Assembly: GCF_029027965.1 (NCBI RefSeq)
Contig: NZ_CP119082.1
Coordinates: forward strand, 3,157,825 to 3,221,824
Direction of reading: 5' to 3'
Length of the DNA: 64,000 nt
DNA from: Paracoccus sp. S3-43
Lineage (GTDB): Bacteria > Pseudomonadota > Alphaproteobacteria > Rhodobacterales > Rhodobacteraceae
Each line of letters opens with the position of its first letter. Within the stretch, counting starts at the first letter, position 1. The notes beneath the pieces are model-generated. The model was not told the DNA's origin and did no database searches. It was given only the letters and a program-made list of their open reading frames with translations. A program made the translations under genes and the position numbers. Shown in pieces: positions 47,549-57,226 of the stretch.

Positions 47549-48520
47549 ATGAAACACGTTCTGGCAGCATCGCTGCTGGGTGCCGTATTGGCCCTGCCCG
47601 CCGCCGCGGCGCAAGAGATCAAGATCGGCTATGCACTGGCCGAGGACAGCCATTACGGCGCCGGTGCCAAGGCTTTCGAGGCCTCGCTGAAGGACAGCCT
47701 GGGCGACGCGTTCACTTTCCGGCATTTCCCGTCCTCGGGCCTGGGCGGCGAGCGTGAGGTTCTGGAAGGGCTGCAACTGGGCACGGTCGAGATGACCATC
47801 GCCTCGGACGGCACGCTGACGAATTTCGTGCCCGAGGTCGGCGTGCTGGGCATTCCCTTCCTGCTGCGCGACAAGGACCACGCCCGCAAGGTGCTGGACG
47901 GCGAGATCGGCCAGGAGATGCTGGCGAAGTTCGACGATGCCGGGCTGCACGCGCTGGCCTGGGGCGAGCAGGGCTTCCGCCACATCACGTCGAACCGCGG
48001 CCCGATCGAGACCCCGGCGGACATGGCCGGGCTGAAGATCCGCACCATGGAGAATCCGGTTCACATCGAGGCCTTCCGCGCCCTTGGCGCCGCGCCCACA
48101 CCCATGGCCTGGCCCGAGGTGATCGGCGCGCTGGAGCAGGGCGCCATCGACGGGCAGGAAAACCCGCTGTCGGTGATCGTCTCGGCCAAGCTGGACGAGG
48201 TTCAGAAGAACCTGACGCTGGACGGCCACGTCTATTCCTCGACCATCATCCTGGTTTCGCCCTCACTCTGGGGCGGGCTGGACGAAACCCAGCAGGCCGC
48301 CTTCCAGAAGGCCGCCAAGGACGCGGTGGCCGCCATGCGCGCCTATGTCGATGAGGTCGATGCCTCGGGGGTGGCCGCGATGCAGGAACAGGGCATGGCG
48401 GTGAACGAGCTGTCGGCCGAGCAGAAGGCGGCGTTCCGCGAGGCCCTGGCCGAGCCCTACAAATCCTATGAGGCCCAGTTCGGCAAGGATCTGATGGACC
48501 GCATCCAGGCGGTCGAATAA
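47549..48520 (+). CDS. dctP: TRAP transporter substrate-binding protein, DctP family
   Basis: 323 residues. Signal peptide MKHVLAASLLGAVLALPAAA. DctP-family features: YHGA-like HYGAGAKAFEASL, FRHFPSSGLGGEREVLEGLQ, LKIRTMENPVHIEAFRALGA (with the carboxylate-binding Arg) and WPEVIGALEQGAIDGQENPL. Captures a carboxylate in the periplasm. GGAGGAAG precedes the start. Specific ligand not predictable. Confidence 0.93.
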   Translation: MKHVLAASLLGAVLALPAAAAQEIKIGYALAEDSHYGAGAKAFEASLKDSLGDAFTFRHFPSSGLGGEREVLEGLQLGTVEMTIASDGTLTNFVPEVGVLGIPFLLRDKDHARKVLDGEIGQEMLAKFDDAGLHALAWGEQGFRHITSNRGPIETPADMAGLKIRTMENPVHIEAFRALGAAPTPMAWPEVIGALEQGAIDGQENPLSVIVSAKLDEVQKNLTLDGHVYSSTIILVSPSLWGGLDETQQAAFQKAAKDAVAAMRAYVDEVDASGVAAMQEQGMAVNELSAEQKAAFREALAEPYKSYEAQFGKDLMDRIQAVE

Positions 48521-48526
48521 GCGGTC

Positions 48527-49021
48527 ATGCAAAGGATCGAACGCGCCTTTGTCGCCGTCAACGGCGCCGTGCTGGTGCTGGCATTGATGGCGATGGCCCT
48601 GATCCTGGGTTGGAACGTCGCCGGTCGCTATCTGACCGGCAACTCTCTGACCTGGGCGGATGAGGTGGCGCGTTACGCGATGATCTGGGTGACGTTCCTC
48701 GGCGCGGGGCTGGCGCTGCGCGAAGGGGCCCATGCCGCGATCACCAATGCGCAAGAGGCCCTGCCGACGCAGGGCCAGCGCCTGTTGCGGGGCGTCATCC
48801 TGGTGCTGCTGTTCGGCTTTTTCGCCTTCATGGTCTGGGTCGGGCTGGATTACATGGGCCGGATGTCGGTGCAGAAATCCGCCGCGCTGAGGGTGCCGAT
48901 GAAATGGGTCTATGCCGCGATGCCGGTGGGCTTCGCGCTGCTGATCGTGCATCTGGCGCTGATCGCGCCGCGCTATCTGCGCGCAGGGCTTGACCATTCC
49001 GACGAGGCCGCCCTTGGTTGA
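48527..49021 (+). CDS. dctQ: TRAP transporter small permease, DctQ family
   Basis: 164 residues, four membrane helices, with the characteristic LTWADEVARYAMIWVTFLGA segment. Works with DctM as sodium-coupled importer. 6 bp after dctP. Confidence 0.92.
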   Translation: MQRIERAFVAVNGAVLVLALMAMALILGWNVAGRYLTGNSLTWADEVARYAMIWVTFLGAGLALREGAHAAITNAQEALPTQGQRLLRGVILVLLFGFFAFMVWVGLDYMGRMSVQKSAALRVPMKWVYAAMPVGFALLIVHLALIAPRYLRAGLDHSDEAALG

Positions 49022-50303
49022 GATCCTGATCGCCGCCTTCCTGGTCCTGATGGTGATGGGGGTGCCCGTCGCCTTTTCGCTGGCCATGGCCGCCTTTGCC
49101 GCCGTGGCGATCAGCGGGCGCTATCCCCTGGTGGTGGTCGTCAAGGAGATGTTCACCGGCCTGGACAGCTTTCCGCTGCTGGCGGTGCCCTTCTTCATCC
49201 TGGCAGCCGAGATCATGTCCACCGGGGCGATCTCGCGGATGCTGCTGCGCTTTGCCTCGCAATTCGTCGGCCACCTGCGCGGCGGCCTGGGCTATGCCAA
49301 TATCCTGACGGGGACGCTGTTTGCGGGGATTTCCGGCTCGGCCCTGGCCTCGGCCGCCGGGCCGGGCGCGATGATGGCCCGGATGATGGAGCGTTCGGGC
49401 TATTCCAAGGGCTATGCGGGGGCGCTGACCATCTCGGTCGCGGTGGTCGATCCGATCATCCCGCCCTCGATCACCATGATCATCTATGCGTTGCAGGACC
49501 GCAATGTCTCGGTCGGCTCGCTGTTCATGGCCGGGTTGCTGCCGGGATTGCTGATCTCGGGGCTGATCGCGGCGGTGAACTGGTGGATCAGCCGCAAGCG
49601 CGACTATCGCAGCCTGGAACAGCGCCCGCCGTTGCGGCAGATGCTTCTCAATACCGGCGCGGCGCTGCCGGCGCTGATGCTGATCGTGCTGATCGTCGGC
49701 GGCATCCGCGTCGGGCTGTTCACGCCGACCGAAGCCTCGGTCGTGGCGGTGTTCTATGCCATCGTCGTCTCGGCGGTGGTTTATCGCGGCTTCAGCTGGA
49801 CCGATCTTTGGGGGGCCTTCCTGCGCTCGGCGATCATGTCGGTCGCGGTGCTGATGATCCTGGCCGCAGCCCGCGCCTTTGCCTGGGTGCTGATCATCGA
49901 GGGCGTGCCGCAGGCCATGGCCGACGCGGTGATCGCCATGAACCTGTCGCCCATCGCCTTTCTGCTGATGGTGAACCTGCTGTTGCTGGTCTTCGGCATG
50001 TTCATGGACCCGCTGCCGGGGGTGATGATCCTGGTGCCGATCCTGGCGCCCATCGCCCACGGCCTGGGGATCGCGGCGGATCATTTCGCGATCATCGTCA
50101 TCGTCAACCTGACCTTTGGCCTGATGACGCCGCCGGTCGGCAGCCTGATCTTTGTCGTCGCCTCGGCCACGAAGCAGCGGCCCTCGGCGCTGATCCGCGA
50201 ATTGCCGCCGTTCTTCATCGCGGCGATGGTGGCGCTGCTGATCCTGACCTTCGTGCCGGCGCTGTCGACCTGGCTGCCGCGGATCAGCGGCTTTGCCCGA
50301 TAG
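49014..50303 (+). CDS. dctM: TRAP transporter large permease, DctM family
   Basis: 429 residues, about 12-13 membrane helices. DctM hallmarks: PLLAVPFFILAAEIMSTG, GTLFAGISGSALASAAGPG, DPIIPPSITMIIY, and a C-terminal LTFGLMTPPVGSLIFV. The best start is TTG at 49014, overlapping the dctQ stop by 8 bp; a TTG at 48990 is also possible. Confidence 0.93.
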   Translation: MVEILIAAFLVLMVMGVPVAFSLAMAAFAAVAISGRYPLVVVVKEMFTGLDSFPLLAVPFFILAAEIMSTGAISRMLLRFASQFVGHLRGGLGYANILTGTLFAGISGSALASAAGPGAMMARMMERSGYSKGYAGALTISVAVVDPIIPPSITMIIYALQDRNVSVGSLFMAGLLPGLLISGLIAAVNWWISRKRDYRSLEQRPPLRQMLLNTGAALPALMLIVLIVGGIRVGLFTPTEASVVAVFYAIVVSAVVYRGFSWTDLWGAFLRSAIMSVAVLMILAAARAFAWVLIIEGVPQAMADAVIAMNLSPIAFLLMVNLLLLVFGMFMDPLPGVMILVPILAPIAHGLGIAADHFAIIVIVNLTFGLMTPPVGSLIFVVASATKQRPSALIRELPPFFIAAMVALLILTFVPALSTWLPRISGFAR

Positions 50304-50320
50304 CGGCGCAGGACCGGATC

Positions 50321-50345
50321 GGGGGTTGTCCGCAGCGATACCCCC
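50321..50345 (+). terminator. Candidate terminator after dctM
   Basis: GGGGGT-N13-ACCCCC stem beginning 18 bp after the dctM stop. No U-tract. Confidence 0.3.
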
Positions 50346-50489
50346 TGAAGAGTCTCCGTCCTGCCATGTCTTCGCTGTGTTGGATCCGGGACGCGCGCGG
50401 CTTGTGAACAGCGGGCGGCCAGACATGACATGCCCCGCGCCATTCCTTTGACGGCCAGAGGCCTTTGGCCGGGCATTCAAGACCGGAAT

Positions 50490-50523
50490 AGGCGCTCTGT
50501 CGTCCAGGACATCGAGAGCGCCT
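50490..50523. terminator. Hairpin downstream of the H-NS gene
   Basis: AGGCGCTCT-N16-AGAGCGCCT, perfect 9-bp arms, lies 18 bp beyond the stop of the convergent H-NS gene. Could terminate either transcript. Confidence 0.45.
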
Positions 50524-50540
50524 TTCGGCCAGATCGCGAA

Positions 50541-50855
50541 TCAGATCGCGAAATCGTCCAGGGACTTTCCGGCATCCAGGGCTTCGGCGATCCAGTTGGG
50601 CTTTCGGCCGCGCCCGGTCCAGGTCAGATCGGGGTTTTCCGGATGGCGGTATTTCGGTTCGGCCTTGCTTCCCTTGGCGGGCTGAGCGGCCACCATCTCT
50701 TCAAGCGAGGCAAAACCGGCGGCCTTGGCAATTTCGGTCGCCCTGGCAATGGCCTCTTTTCGGCTGCGGGTTTCGTAACCCCTGATGGCCGCCGCGGATT
50801 TGCGGTTGATCTCTTTCAATTGCTCAAGCGTCAGCGCATCGTAGTCAATATCCAT
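50541..50855 (-). CDS. H-NS family DNA-binding protein (HvrA/Spb type)
   Basis: 104 residues. N-terminal coiled-coil oligomerisation part (DALTLEQLKEINRKSAAAIR) and the C-terminal DNA-binding motif TWTGRGRKPNW, the H-NS signature, followed by IAEALDAGKSLDDFAI. Nucleoid protein that tends to silence AT-rich DNA; HvrA and Spb in Rhodobacter regulate photosynthesis and ammonium genes. Start 50855 (MDIDYDALT) fits family members; 50876 is an alternative. Confidence 0.9.
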   Translation of the reverse strand: MDIDYDALTLEQLKEINRKSAAAIRGYETRSRKEAIARATEIAKAAGFASLEEMVAAQPAKGSKAEPKYRHPENPDLTWTGRGRKPNWIAEALDAGKSLDDFAI

Positions 50856-50968
50856 AGGCAGGCCTTTCTGCGTCATTTTACCGCTTCGATACGACACGCT
50901 GCTGTTTATGGAAAGTCTTTATGGAAAGGCCAGATCTCTGGTTTCCAGAGGCGCGGGGAATTGGCTGA

Positions 50969-51211
50969 CTGGAAGAGCCCTTTTCCGATCGACGGCAGCA
51001 GGGCGGGTTTCGGCCAGACCGTTCTTCCCTGTTATCCCGCAAAAAGACAGCCTCTTCGAAAGAAACGCTGGCGGCTCTGCGCAACACGATTGCGGCTCAT
51101 GCGGCCGACCCTGCTTCCGAAACCGTCGGGTTGGCCCCCTTCAACGCGCCTTACCAGCCTTGCGAGTTGTTCCGCACGAAGCCTCTGGACGTCCGGCGCG
51201 GGGGCGGCTAG
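50969..51211 (+). other. Open frame without start codon, possibly a gene remnant
   Basis: Between the H-NS gene and the TPP riboswitch a frame runs 80 codons from just after a TGA to a TAG at 51209. Its second half reads like protein (ETLAALRNTIAAHAADPASE, then GLAPFNAPYQPCELF) with GC-rich third positions. It has no usable ATG/GTG/TTG near its beginning. It may be a decayed gene; otherwise the region holds only promoter DNA. Confidence 0.3.
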
Positions 51212-51222
51212 TCTGTCCCTGA

Positions 51223-51320
51223 CACTATCCGTTGGGGCGTCCCGTCGCGGGGCTGAGAGGTGCAATGCGCGCCGACCCATCGAACCTGATCCGGGTCATG
51301 CCGGCGGAGGGAACGGATAG
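51223..51320 (+). promoter_or_regulatory. TPP (THI-box) riboswitch
   Basis: P1 stem CTATCCGTT (51223-51231) pairs with AACGGATAG (51312-51320). Inside are the THI-box cores GGGGCTGAGAGG and GAACCTGATCCGGGTCATGCC. It is 77 nt before thiD and should repress the thi operon when thiamine diphosphate is abundant. Confidence 0.96.
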
Positions 51321-51397
51321 GCGGACGCCCGGCGCCTTGCCGTATCCCGTCTGCCGCCGCCCTCCCCTCACGGCCCGACATGCCGAAGGAGAGGCCG

Positions 51398-52216
51398 ATG
51401 ACACCGACCGTCTTGACCATCGCGGGATCCGACAGCGGCGGGGGCGCGGGAATCCAGGCCGATCTGAAGACGGTCTCGGCGCTCGGCTGCTATGGCGCCA
51501 GCGCGATCACGGCGGTGACCGCGCAGAACACGCGCGGCGTCGCGGCCGTCCATCTGGTCCCGCCGGATCTGATCCGGGCGCAGATCGACGCGGTGCTGGA
51601 CGACATCCAGGTTCATGCCATCAAGATCGGCATGGTCGGATCGGCGGCCGGGATCGCGGCGGTGGCCGCGTCGCTGCGGGACTGCCCGATTCCCATCGTG
51701 CTGGATCCGGTGATGGTCGCCAAGTCGGGCGACGTGCTGATGCCGGACGAGGCGATCGGCGCGCTGATCCGCGACCTGCTGCCGCCGGCCGGGGTGCTGA
51801 CGCCGAACCTGCCCGAGGCCGCGCGGCTTCTGGGCGCCGATCCGGCCCGCGACGATGCCGGTGCCGTGGCCCAGGCCGCCAGACTGCGCGCGCTTGGGCC
51901 GCGCCATGTGCTGATGAAGGGCGGCCATGCGGCGGGCGCGGATTGCACCGACCTTCTGGCCGGGCCCGAGGGCGTGGCGCGCTTTACCTCGCCCCGCATC
52001 GGCACGCGGAACACGCATGGCACGGGATGCTCCCTCTCCTCGGCCATCGCGGCGGGGCTGGCGCAGGGGCTGACGGTCGCCGAGGCGGCGGGCCGCGCGC
52101 ATGACTGGCTGCACCGCGCGATCCTGGCCGCCGACGGCTTGGCGGTGGGCGGCGGCAACGGGCCGGTGCATCATTTCCACGCGCTCTGGCCCCGCCGGGC
52201 CGAGGCGGCGGCATGA
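51398..52216 (+). CDS. thiD: Hydroxymethylpyrimidine/phosphomethylpyrimidine kinase
   Basis: 272 residues. Phosphorylates HMP and HMP-P for thiamine synthesis. Ribokinase-fold motifs: [19 protein letters not shown] at the N-terminus, [22 protein letters not shown], and the anion hole [21 protein letters not shown] at 51398 has AAGGAGAGG 5 nt upstream; the ATG at 51380 is poorer. First gene after the TPP riboswitch. Confidence 0.95.
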   Translation: MTPTVLTIAGSDSGGGAGIQADLKTVSALGCYGASAITAVTAQNTRGVAAVHLVPPDLIRAQIDAVLDDIQVHAIKIGMVGSAAGIAAVAASLRDCPIPIVLDPVMVAKSGDVLMPDEAIGALIRDLLPPAGVLTPNLPEAARLLGADPARDDAGAVAQAARLRALGPRHVLMKGGHAAGADCTDLLAGPEGVARFTSPRIGTRNTHGTGCSLSSAIAAGLAQGLTVAEAAGRAHDWLHRAILAADGLAVGGGNGPVHHFHALWPRRAEAAA

Positions 52217-53163
52217 GCGTGACCGTCATCGGCGGCGGCGTGATGGGCCTCTGCATCGCCACGGAACTGACCGCGCGCGGCATCCCGGCCGCGATCCTGG
52301 ACAACAAGGCGCCCGGCCCGCAGGCCTGTTCCTGGTGGGCGGGCGGGATGCTGGCCCCCTGGTGCGAGGGCGAAAGCGCCGAACCGGCGGTGGTGCGCCA
52401 CGGGCTGGGCGCCGCCGACTGGTGGCAGGGCCAGGGCGTGCCGGTCACGCGGAACGGCACGCTGGTCGTCAGCCCGGCGCGCGATGCGGGCGCGCTGGCG
52501 CGCTTTGCCCGGCGCAGCCAGGGCCACCGGACGCTGGACCCCCAGGGCATCGCCGCGTTGGAACCCGACCTCGGCACCCGCTTCAGCCGCGCGCTGTTCT
52601 TCGAGTCAGAGGCGCATCTGGCCCCGCGCCAGGCCCTGGCGATCCTGTCGGAACGCCTGGGGCGCAGCGACACGGCGACCGGCACCGTCATCGACTGCCG
52701 CGGCCTGTCGGCACGCGACGCCTTGCACGACCTGCGCGGCGTGCGGGGCGAGATGGTGGTGATCCGCTGCCCCGAGATCCGGCTTTCCCGCCCCGTCCGG
52801 CTGCTGCATCCCCGGATGCCGCTTTACGTCGTGCCCCGCGGCGACGGGGTGTTCATGCTGGGCGCGACCATGGTGGAAAGCGACCGGCGCGGCCCGCCCA
52901 CCGCGCGGGCGGTGCTGGAACTGCTGTCGGCGGCCTTCGCCCTGCACCCCGCCTTGGCCGAGGCCGAGGTGCTGGAACTGGGCGCCGACGCGCGCCCGGC
53001 CTTCCCCGACAACCTGCCTCGCATCCGCCGCGTAGGGGGCGTTATCCACGCCAACGGCCTTTACCGCCACGGCTTCCTGCTGGCCCCGGCGGTCGCCCGC
53101 ATGGTGGCCGACCACCTTCAACACCAGACCAGACCGGAGTTCATGGATGCGGATCACGATTAA
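52213..53163 (+). CDS. thiO: Glycine oxidase ThiO
   Basis: 316 residues. FAD-dependent oxidase of the DAO family making iminoglycine for the thiazole ring. FAD-binding VIGGGVMGLCIATELTARG at the start, SWWAGGMLAPWCEG, and C-terminal ANGLYRHGFLLAPAVARMVA. 4-bp overlap with thiD and 17-bp overlap with thiS. Confidence 0.93.
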   Translation: MSVTVIGGGVMGLCIATELTARGIPAAILDNKAPGPQACSWWAGGMLAPWCEGESAEPAVVRHGLGAADWWQGQGVPVTRNGTLVVSPARDAGALARFARRSQGHRTLDPQGIAALEPDLGTRFSRALFFESEAHLAPRQALAILSERLGRSDTATGTVIDCRGLSARDALHDLRGVRGEMVVIRCPEIRLSRPVRLLHPRMPLYVVPRGDGVFMLGATMVESDRRGPPTARAVLELLSAAFALHPALAEAEVLELGADARPAFPDNLPRIRRVGGVIHANGLYRHGFLLAPAVARMVADHLQHQTRPEFMDADHD

Positions 53164-53341
53164 CGGCACCCCGCGCGATGTCGCGGCAACCACCCTGGCG
53201 GGCGCCCTGGCCGAGGCGGACCTGACCGGCCGCATCGCCACCGCGCTGAACGGCGATTTCATTCCTGCCGCCCTGCGCGAGACCACGCCCCTGCGCGACG
53301 GCGACGCCATCGAGGCCCTGGCGCCCATGCAGGGGGGCTAG
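53147..53341 (+). CDS. thiS: Sulfur carrier protein ThiS
   Basis: 64 residues, ubiquitin-like, ending in the required Gly-Gly (LAPMQGG). Adenylated by ThiF and thiocarboxylated to donate sulfur to ThiG. Embedded between thiO and thiG. Confidence 0.94.
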   Translation: MRITINGTPRDVAATTLAGALAEADLTGRIATALNGDFIPAALRETTPLRDGDAIEALAPMQGG

Positions 53342-53345
53342 GGCG

Positions 53346-54107
53346 ATGCCGGTCTTCTATGGCACCGACGTCGACAGCCCGCTGATGCTGGGCACGGCGG
53401 GCTATCCCTCGCCCAAGATCCTGGCCGATGCCTTTGCCCGATCGGGCGCGGGCATCGCCACCCTGTCCTTGCGGCGCGAGGCCGGGGGCGGTCAGGATTT
53501 CTGGGCGCTGATCCGGTCGCTGGGCGTCCGGCTGCTGCCCAATACCGCGGGCTGCCACGGCGCGCGCGAGGCCGTCACCACCGCGCAGATGGCCCGAGAG
53601 GTCTTTGCCACCGACTGGATCAAGCTGGAGGTGATCGGCCATGCCGACACGTTGCAACCCGATGTCTTCGAGCTGGTCGAGGCCGCGCGGATCCTGGCCT
53701 CGGAGGGTTTCAAGGTGTTCCCCTATTGCACCGAGGATCTGACGGTCTGCGACCGGCTGCTGGCGGCGGGCTGCGAGGTGCTGATGCCCTGGGGCGCGCC
53801 CATCGGGTCGGGGCTGGGGCTGAACAACCCGCACGGGCTGCGGGCGCTGCGCGCGGCCTTTCCCGATGTGCCGCTGGTCGTCGATGCCGGGATCGGCCTG
53901 CCCAGCCACGCGGCGGCGGCGATGGAGATGGGCTATGACGCGATCCTGCTGAACAGCGCCGTCGCCCGCGCGGGCGATCCCGCCGCGATGGCTGCCGCCA
54001 TGGCCGAGGCGATCCGCGCCGGGCGCGCCGGCTGGCTGGCCGACCCGATGGAGCGGACCGACATGGCCGTCCCCTCGACCCCGGTGATCGGGCGGGCCTT
54101 CCTGTGA
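53346..54107 (+). CDS. thiG: Thiazole synthase ThiG
   Basis: 253 residues. Condenses DXP, iminoglycine and ThiS thiocarboxylate. TIM barrel with Schiff-base Lys93 in DWIKLEVIG, and [16 protein letters not shown] and [20 protein letters not shown]. Its stop overlaps the thiE GTG start. Confidence 0.95.
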   Translation: MPVFYGTDVDSPLMLGTAGYPSPKILADAFARSGAGIATLSLRREAGGGQDFWALIRSLGVRLLPNTAGCHGAREAVTTAQMAREVFATDWIKLEVIGHADTLQPDVFELVEAARILASEGFKVFPYCTEDLTVCDRLLAAGCEVLMPWGAPIGSGLGLNNPHGLRALRAAFPDVPLVVDAGIGLPSHAAAAMEMGYDAILLNSAVARAGDPAAMAAAMAEAIRAGRAGWLADPMERTDMAVPSTPVIGRAFL

Positions 54108-54700
54108 GCCTGCCGCGCTTCTATCCGATCTTCGACAGCGCCGACTGGATCGCCCGCGCCCTGCCCCTGGGCGTGCGGCTGGTGCAGTTGCGCATCAAGG
54201 ACCGCCCCGAGGACGCCCTGCGCGCCGAGATCGCCCGCGCCCGCGATCTGTGCCGCCAGCATGGCGCGATCCTGGTCGTCAACGATCACTGGCGCCTGGC
54301 GATCGACCTGGGCTGCGATTTCCTGCATCTGGGGCAAGAGGATCTGGACGGGGCCGACCTGCCCGCCATCCGCGCGGCGGGGCTGCGGCTGGGCGTCTCG
54401 ACCCATGACGATGCGGAACTGGACCGCGCCCTGGCCTGCAAGCCCGATTATGTGGCGCTCGGCCCGGTCTGGCCGACGATCCTGAAGCAGATGAAATGGC
54501 ATCGGCAGGGGGTCGGGAAGCTGACCGAGTGGAAGGCGCGGATCGGCGGCGTTCCGTTATGCGCCATTGGCGGGCTGACGCCGGAGCGGGCGCGGCTGGC
54601 CTTCGCGGCGGGCGCCGATCTGGCCGCCGCCGTGACCGACATCACCCTGAACCCCGATCCCGAGGCACGGATCCGCGAATGGCTGGAGGCCGCCGGATGA
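54104..54700 (+). CDS. thiE: Thiamine-phosphate synthase ThiE
   Basis: 198 residues. Joins HMP-PP and thiazole phosphate. Motifs: [49 protein letters not shown], and C-terminal [23 protein letters not shown] start coupled to thiG. Confidence 0.94.
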   Translation: MSLPRFYPIFDSADWIARALPLGVRLVQLRIKDRPEDALRAEIARARDLCRQHGAILVVNDHWRLAIDLGCDFLHLGQEDLDGADLPAIRAAGLRLGVSTHDDAELDRALACKPDYVALGPVWPTILKQMKWHRQGVGKLTEWKARIGGVPLCAIGGLTPERARLAFAAGADLAAAVTDITLNPDPEARIREWLEAAG

Positions 54701-55641
54701 GGTATGCGCGCCAGACCGTCCTGCCCCTGATCGGCGATGCGGGCCAGGCCCGGCTGGCCGCCGCGCATGTGCTGGTGGTCGGCGCGGGCGCCCTGGGGAT
54801 CCCGGTGCTGCAATATCTGACCGGCGCGGGTGTCGGCCGCATCACCCTGATCGACCCCGACCGGATCGAGACCTCGAACCTGCACCGCCAGCCGATCTAT
54901 GGCCGCCATGTCGGCGGACCCAAGGCCGTGGCGGCGACCCTGGAAATGGCCGTGCTGAACCCGGACACCACCGTCGTTCCGCTGGTCGCGCGACTGGATC
55001 CGGCCAATGCGCCCGACCTGGTGGCGGCGGCCGATCTGGTGCTGGATTGCGCCGACAGCTTTGCCGCGACCTATGCGCTGTCGGACGCCTGCCTGGCGGC
55101 CGGACGCCCGCTGATCGCGGCCTCTGTTCTGCGGATCGAGGGCTTCGCGGGGGGCTTCTGCGGCGGCGCGCCCTCGGTCCGGGCGGTGTTTCCCGACCTG
55201 CCCTTGCAGGCGGGCAATTGTGCGACGGCGGGCGTGATGGGGCCGATGGCGGGCCTGATCGGCGCGTTGCAGGCGCAGATGGCGATGTCGGTCCTGCTGG
55301 GGCTGACCCCATCGCCGCTGGGCCAGATGATCCGCTTCGACGGGCTGCGCCCGGCCAGCTTCCGCTTCGACGGCGCGCCGGAACCCAGGCTCGGCCACCG
55401 CTTCATCGCCGCCAGCCAGATCCGCCCCGACGATCTGGCCGTCGAGTTGCGCGGCCCGGACGAGGCCCCCCTGCCCTTCGTGCCCCAGGCCCTGCGCCAG
55501 CCCGACAGGCTGCGCCCGGCCGAGGGCCAGCGCGTCGTCTTTGCCTGCCGGTCCGGCCTGCGCGCCTGGGCCGCCGCCGACCGCCTGCGCCAGCATTGGC
55601 CGGGCGACATCGCCCTCATCGCCCTTGGAGACCCCGCATGA
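54697..55641 (+). CDS. thiF: ThiF/MoeB-type adenylyltransferase with rhodanese-like tail
   Basis: 314 residues. E1-like enzyme activating Thi[20 protein letters not shown] start, ATP site VVGAGALGIPVLQYL, DRIETSNLHRQPIYG, and the catalytic-Cys region NCATAGVMGPMAGLIGALQA. After about residue 255 a short rhodanese-like segment with VFACRSGLRAWAAADRL carries the probable sulfur-accepting Cys. The zinc CxxC pairs of E. coli ThiF are not seen. Could also serve MoaD. Confidence 0.9.
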   Translation: MRYARQTVLPLIGDAGQARLAAAHVLVVGAGALGIPVLQYLTGAGVGRITLIDPDRIETSNLHRQPIYGRHVGGPKAVAATLEMAVLNPDTTVVPLVARLDPANAPDLVAAADLVLDCADSFAATYALSDACLAAGRPLIAASVLRIEGFAGGFCGGAPSVRAVFPDLPLQAGNCATAGVMGPMAGLIGALQAQMAMSVLLGLTPSPLGQMIRFDGLRPASFRFDGAPEPRLGHRFIAASQIRPDDLAVELRGPDEAPLPFVPQALRQPDRLRPAEGQRVVFACRSGLRAWAAADRLRQHWPGDIALIALGDPA

Positions 55642-56567
55642 GATCCCTTGCCCTGCCCCTTGCCCTGCTGGCCGCCGGCCCCGCCGCCGCCCAGGATCTG
55701 TCGCTGATGCTCGACTGGTTCGTGAACCCCGACCACGCCCCGATCATCGTCGCGCAGGAACTGGGCTTCTTTGCCGATGCCGGGTTGACGGTGGAGATCA
55801 CCGCGCCCGCCGATCCCTCGGATCCGCCTCGAATGCTGGCCTCGGGTCAGGTGGATCTGGCGGTCGGATACCAACCGCAACTGCATCTTCAGGTCCACGA
55901 GGGTCTGCCCCTGACCCGTGTCGCCACCCTTGTCGCCACGCCGCTGAACTGCCTGACGGTGATGGCCGACGGGCCGGTGCAGTCGGTCGCGGATCTGAAG
56001 GGCCGCAAGGTCGGCTATTCCGTGCCGGGGATGGAGACGGCGCTGATGGGCGCGATGCTGGACCGTGCGGGCCTGACGCTGGACGACGTGGACCTGGTCA
56101 ATGTCGGCTGGTCGCTGTCACCCGCGCTGATGACCGGCCAGGTGGACGCCACCCTGGGCGGGTTCCGCAATTTCGAGATGACGCAGATGCGGCTGGAAGG
56201 CGCCGAAGGCCGCTGCCTGTTCGTCGAGGAACAGGGCATCCCCGCCTATGACGAACTGATCCTGCTGGCCAATCCCGGCATGATGGATCCCGACGCCACC
56301 CAACGCTTCGTGGCCGCGATGGAACGGGGCGCGCATTACATCCTGAACCATCCCGAGCAGGCCTGGCAGGTGTTCCGCGACGCCCATCCCGATCTGGACG
56401 ACGAATTGAACCGCGCGGCCTGGGCCGCCACCCTGCCGCGCTTTTCCCAAAGCCCCGGCGCGGTCGATCACGGCCGCTATGCCCGGTTCGAGGCGTTCCT
56501 GCGCGACGCGGGCCTGATCGACGGGGTGCTGCCCGTCAGCGCCCTTGCGACGGATCCGGGCGCATGA
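55638..56567 (+). CDS. thiY: ABC substrate-binding protein for thiamine pyrimidine precursor
   Basis: 309 residues. Signal peptide MRSLALPLALLAAGPAAAQD, then a THI5/NMT1 fold (LMLDWFVNPDHAPIIVAQEL; MLASGQVDLAVGYQPQLHLQ; GYSVPGMETALMG). ThiY proteins bind formyl-aminopyrimidine salvaged from degraded thiamine, which TenA processes. Start overlaps the thiF stop. Confidence 0.9.
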   Translation: MRSLALPLALLAAGPAAAQDLSLMLDWFVNPDHAPIIVAQELGFFADAGLTVEITAPADPSDPPRMLASGQVDLAVGYQPQLHLQVHEGLPLTRVATLVATPLNCLTVMADGPVQSVADLKGRKVGYSVPGMETALMGAMLDRAGLTLDDVDLVNVGWSLSPALMTGQVDATLGGFRNFEMTQMRLEGAEGRCLFVEEQGIPAYDELILLANPGMMDPDATQRFVAAMERGAHYILNHPEQAWQVFRDAHPDLDDELNRAAWAATLPRFSQSPGAVDHGRYARFEAFLRDAGLIDGVLPVSALATDPGA

Positions 56568-57226
56568 GCTATGGCCTCTGCTTTTCCCGCTGGCGGGCGG
56601 GCGCGCCGGACTGGGACGCCTATGTCCGCGCGCCCTTCGTCAGGGCCCTGGCCGATGGCAGCCTGCCGCGCGGGGCCTTCCTGACCTATCTGGCGCAGGA
56701 TTACCTGTTCCTGATCCATTTCGCCCGCGCCTGGTCTCTGGCGGTCACGAAGGCCGGTTCCCTGGCCGAGATGCGTGCCTGTTCCGCCACCGTCCACGCC
56801 CTGCTGGAAACCGAGACCCGGCTGCATGTCGCGCTGTGCGGCCGCGCCGGGATCACCGAGGATGCCCTGGCCGCCGCCATCGAGGCGCCGCAGAACCTGG
56901 CCTATACCCGCTATGTGCTGGAGGCGGGCTACAGCGGCGATTTCCTGGACCTGCTTGCGTCTCTGGCCCCCTGCGTCCTCGGCTATGGAGAGATCGGCGC
57001 GCGGCTTCTGGCCGAACCCCATGCCCCCGATTACGCGGAATGGATCGCCACATATGGCGGGGCCGACTATCAGGCGCTGTGTCATGGCACCGCCGCCCTG
57101 ATCGACGGCGCGGTAAAGTGCCGCCTGGGGCCGGATGCGCCTTCGCTGCCCCGCTGGGCGCGGTTGCAGGACCACTTCTCGACCGCGACCCGGCTGGAAG
57201 CGCAGTTCTGGACAGTGGCGGGGTGA
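56564..57226 (+). CDS. tenA: Aminopyrimidine aminohydrolase TenA
   Basis: 220 residues. Converts aminomethyl-HMP to HMP in thiamine salvage. Helical TenA fold: FVRALADGSLPRGAFLTYLA, QDYLFLIHFARAWSLAVTKA, CVLGYGEIGARLL, and EWIATYGGADYQALC. Sits between thiY and thiX with 4-bp overlaps, as expected for salvage. Confidence 0.94.
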   Translation: MSYGLCFSRWRAGAPDWDAYVRAPFVRALADGSLPRGAFLTYLAQDYLFLIHFARAWSLAVTKAGSLAEMRACSATVHALLETETRLHVALCGRAGITEDALAAAIEAPQNLAYTRYVLEAGYSGDFLDLLASLAPCVLGYGEIGARLLAEPHAPDYAEWIATYGGADYQALCHGTAALIDGAVKCRLGPDAPSLPRWARLQDHFSTATRLEAQFWTVAG

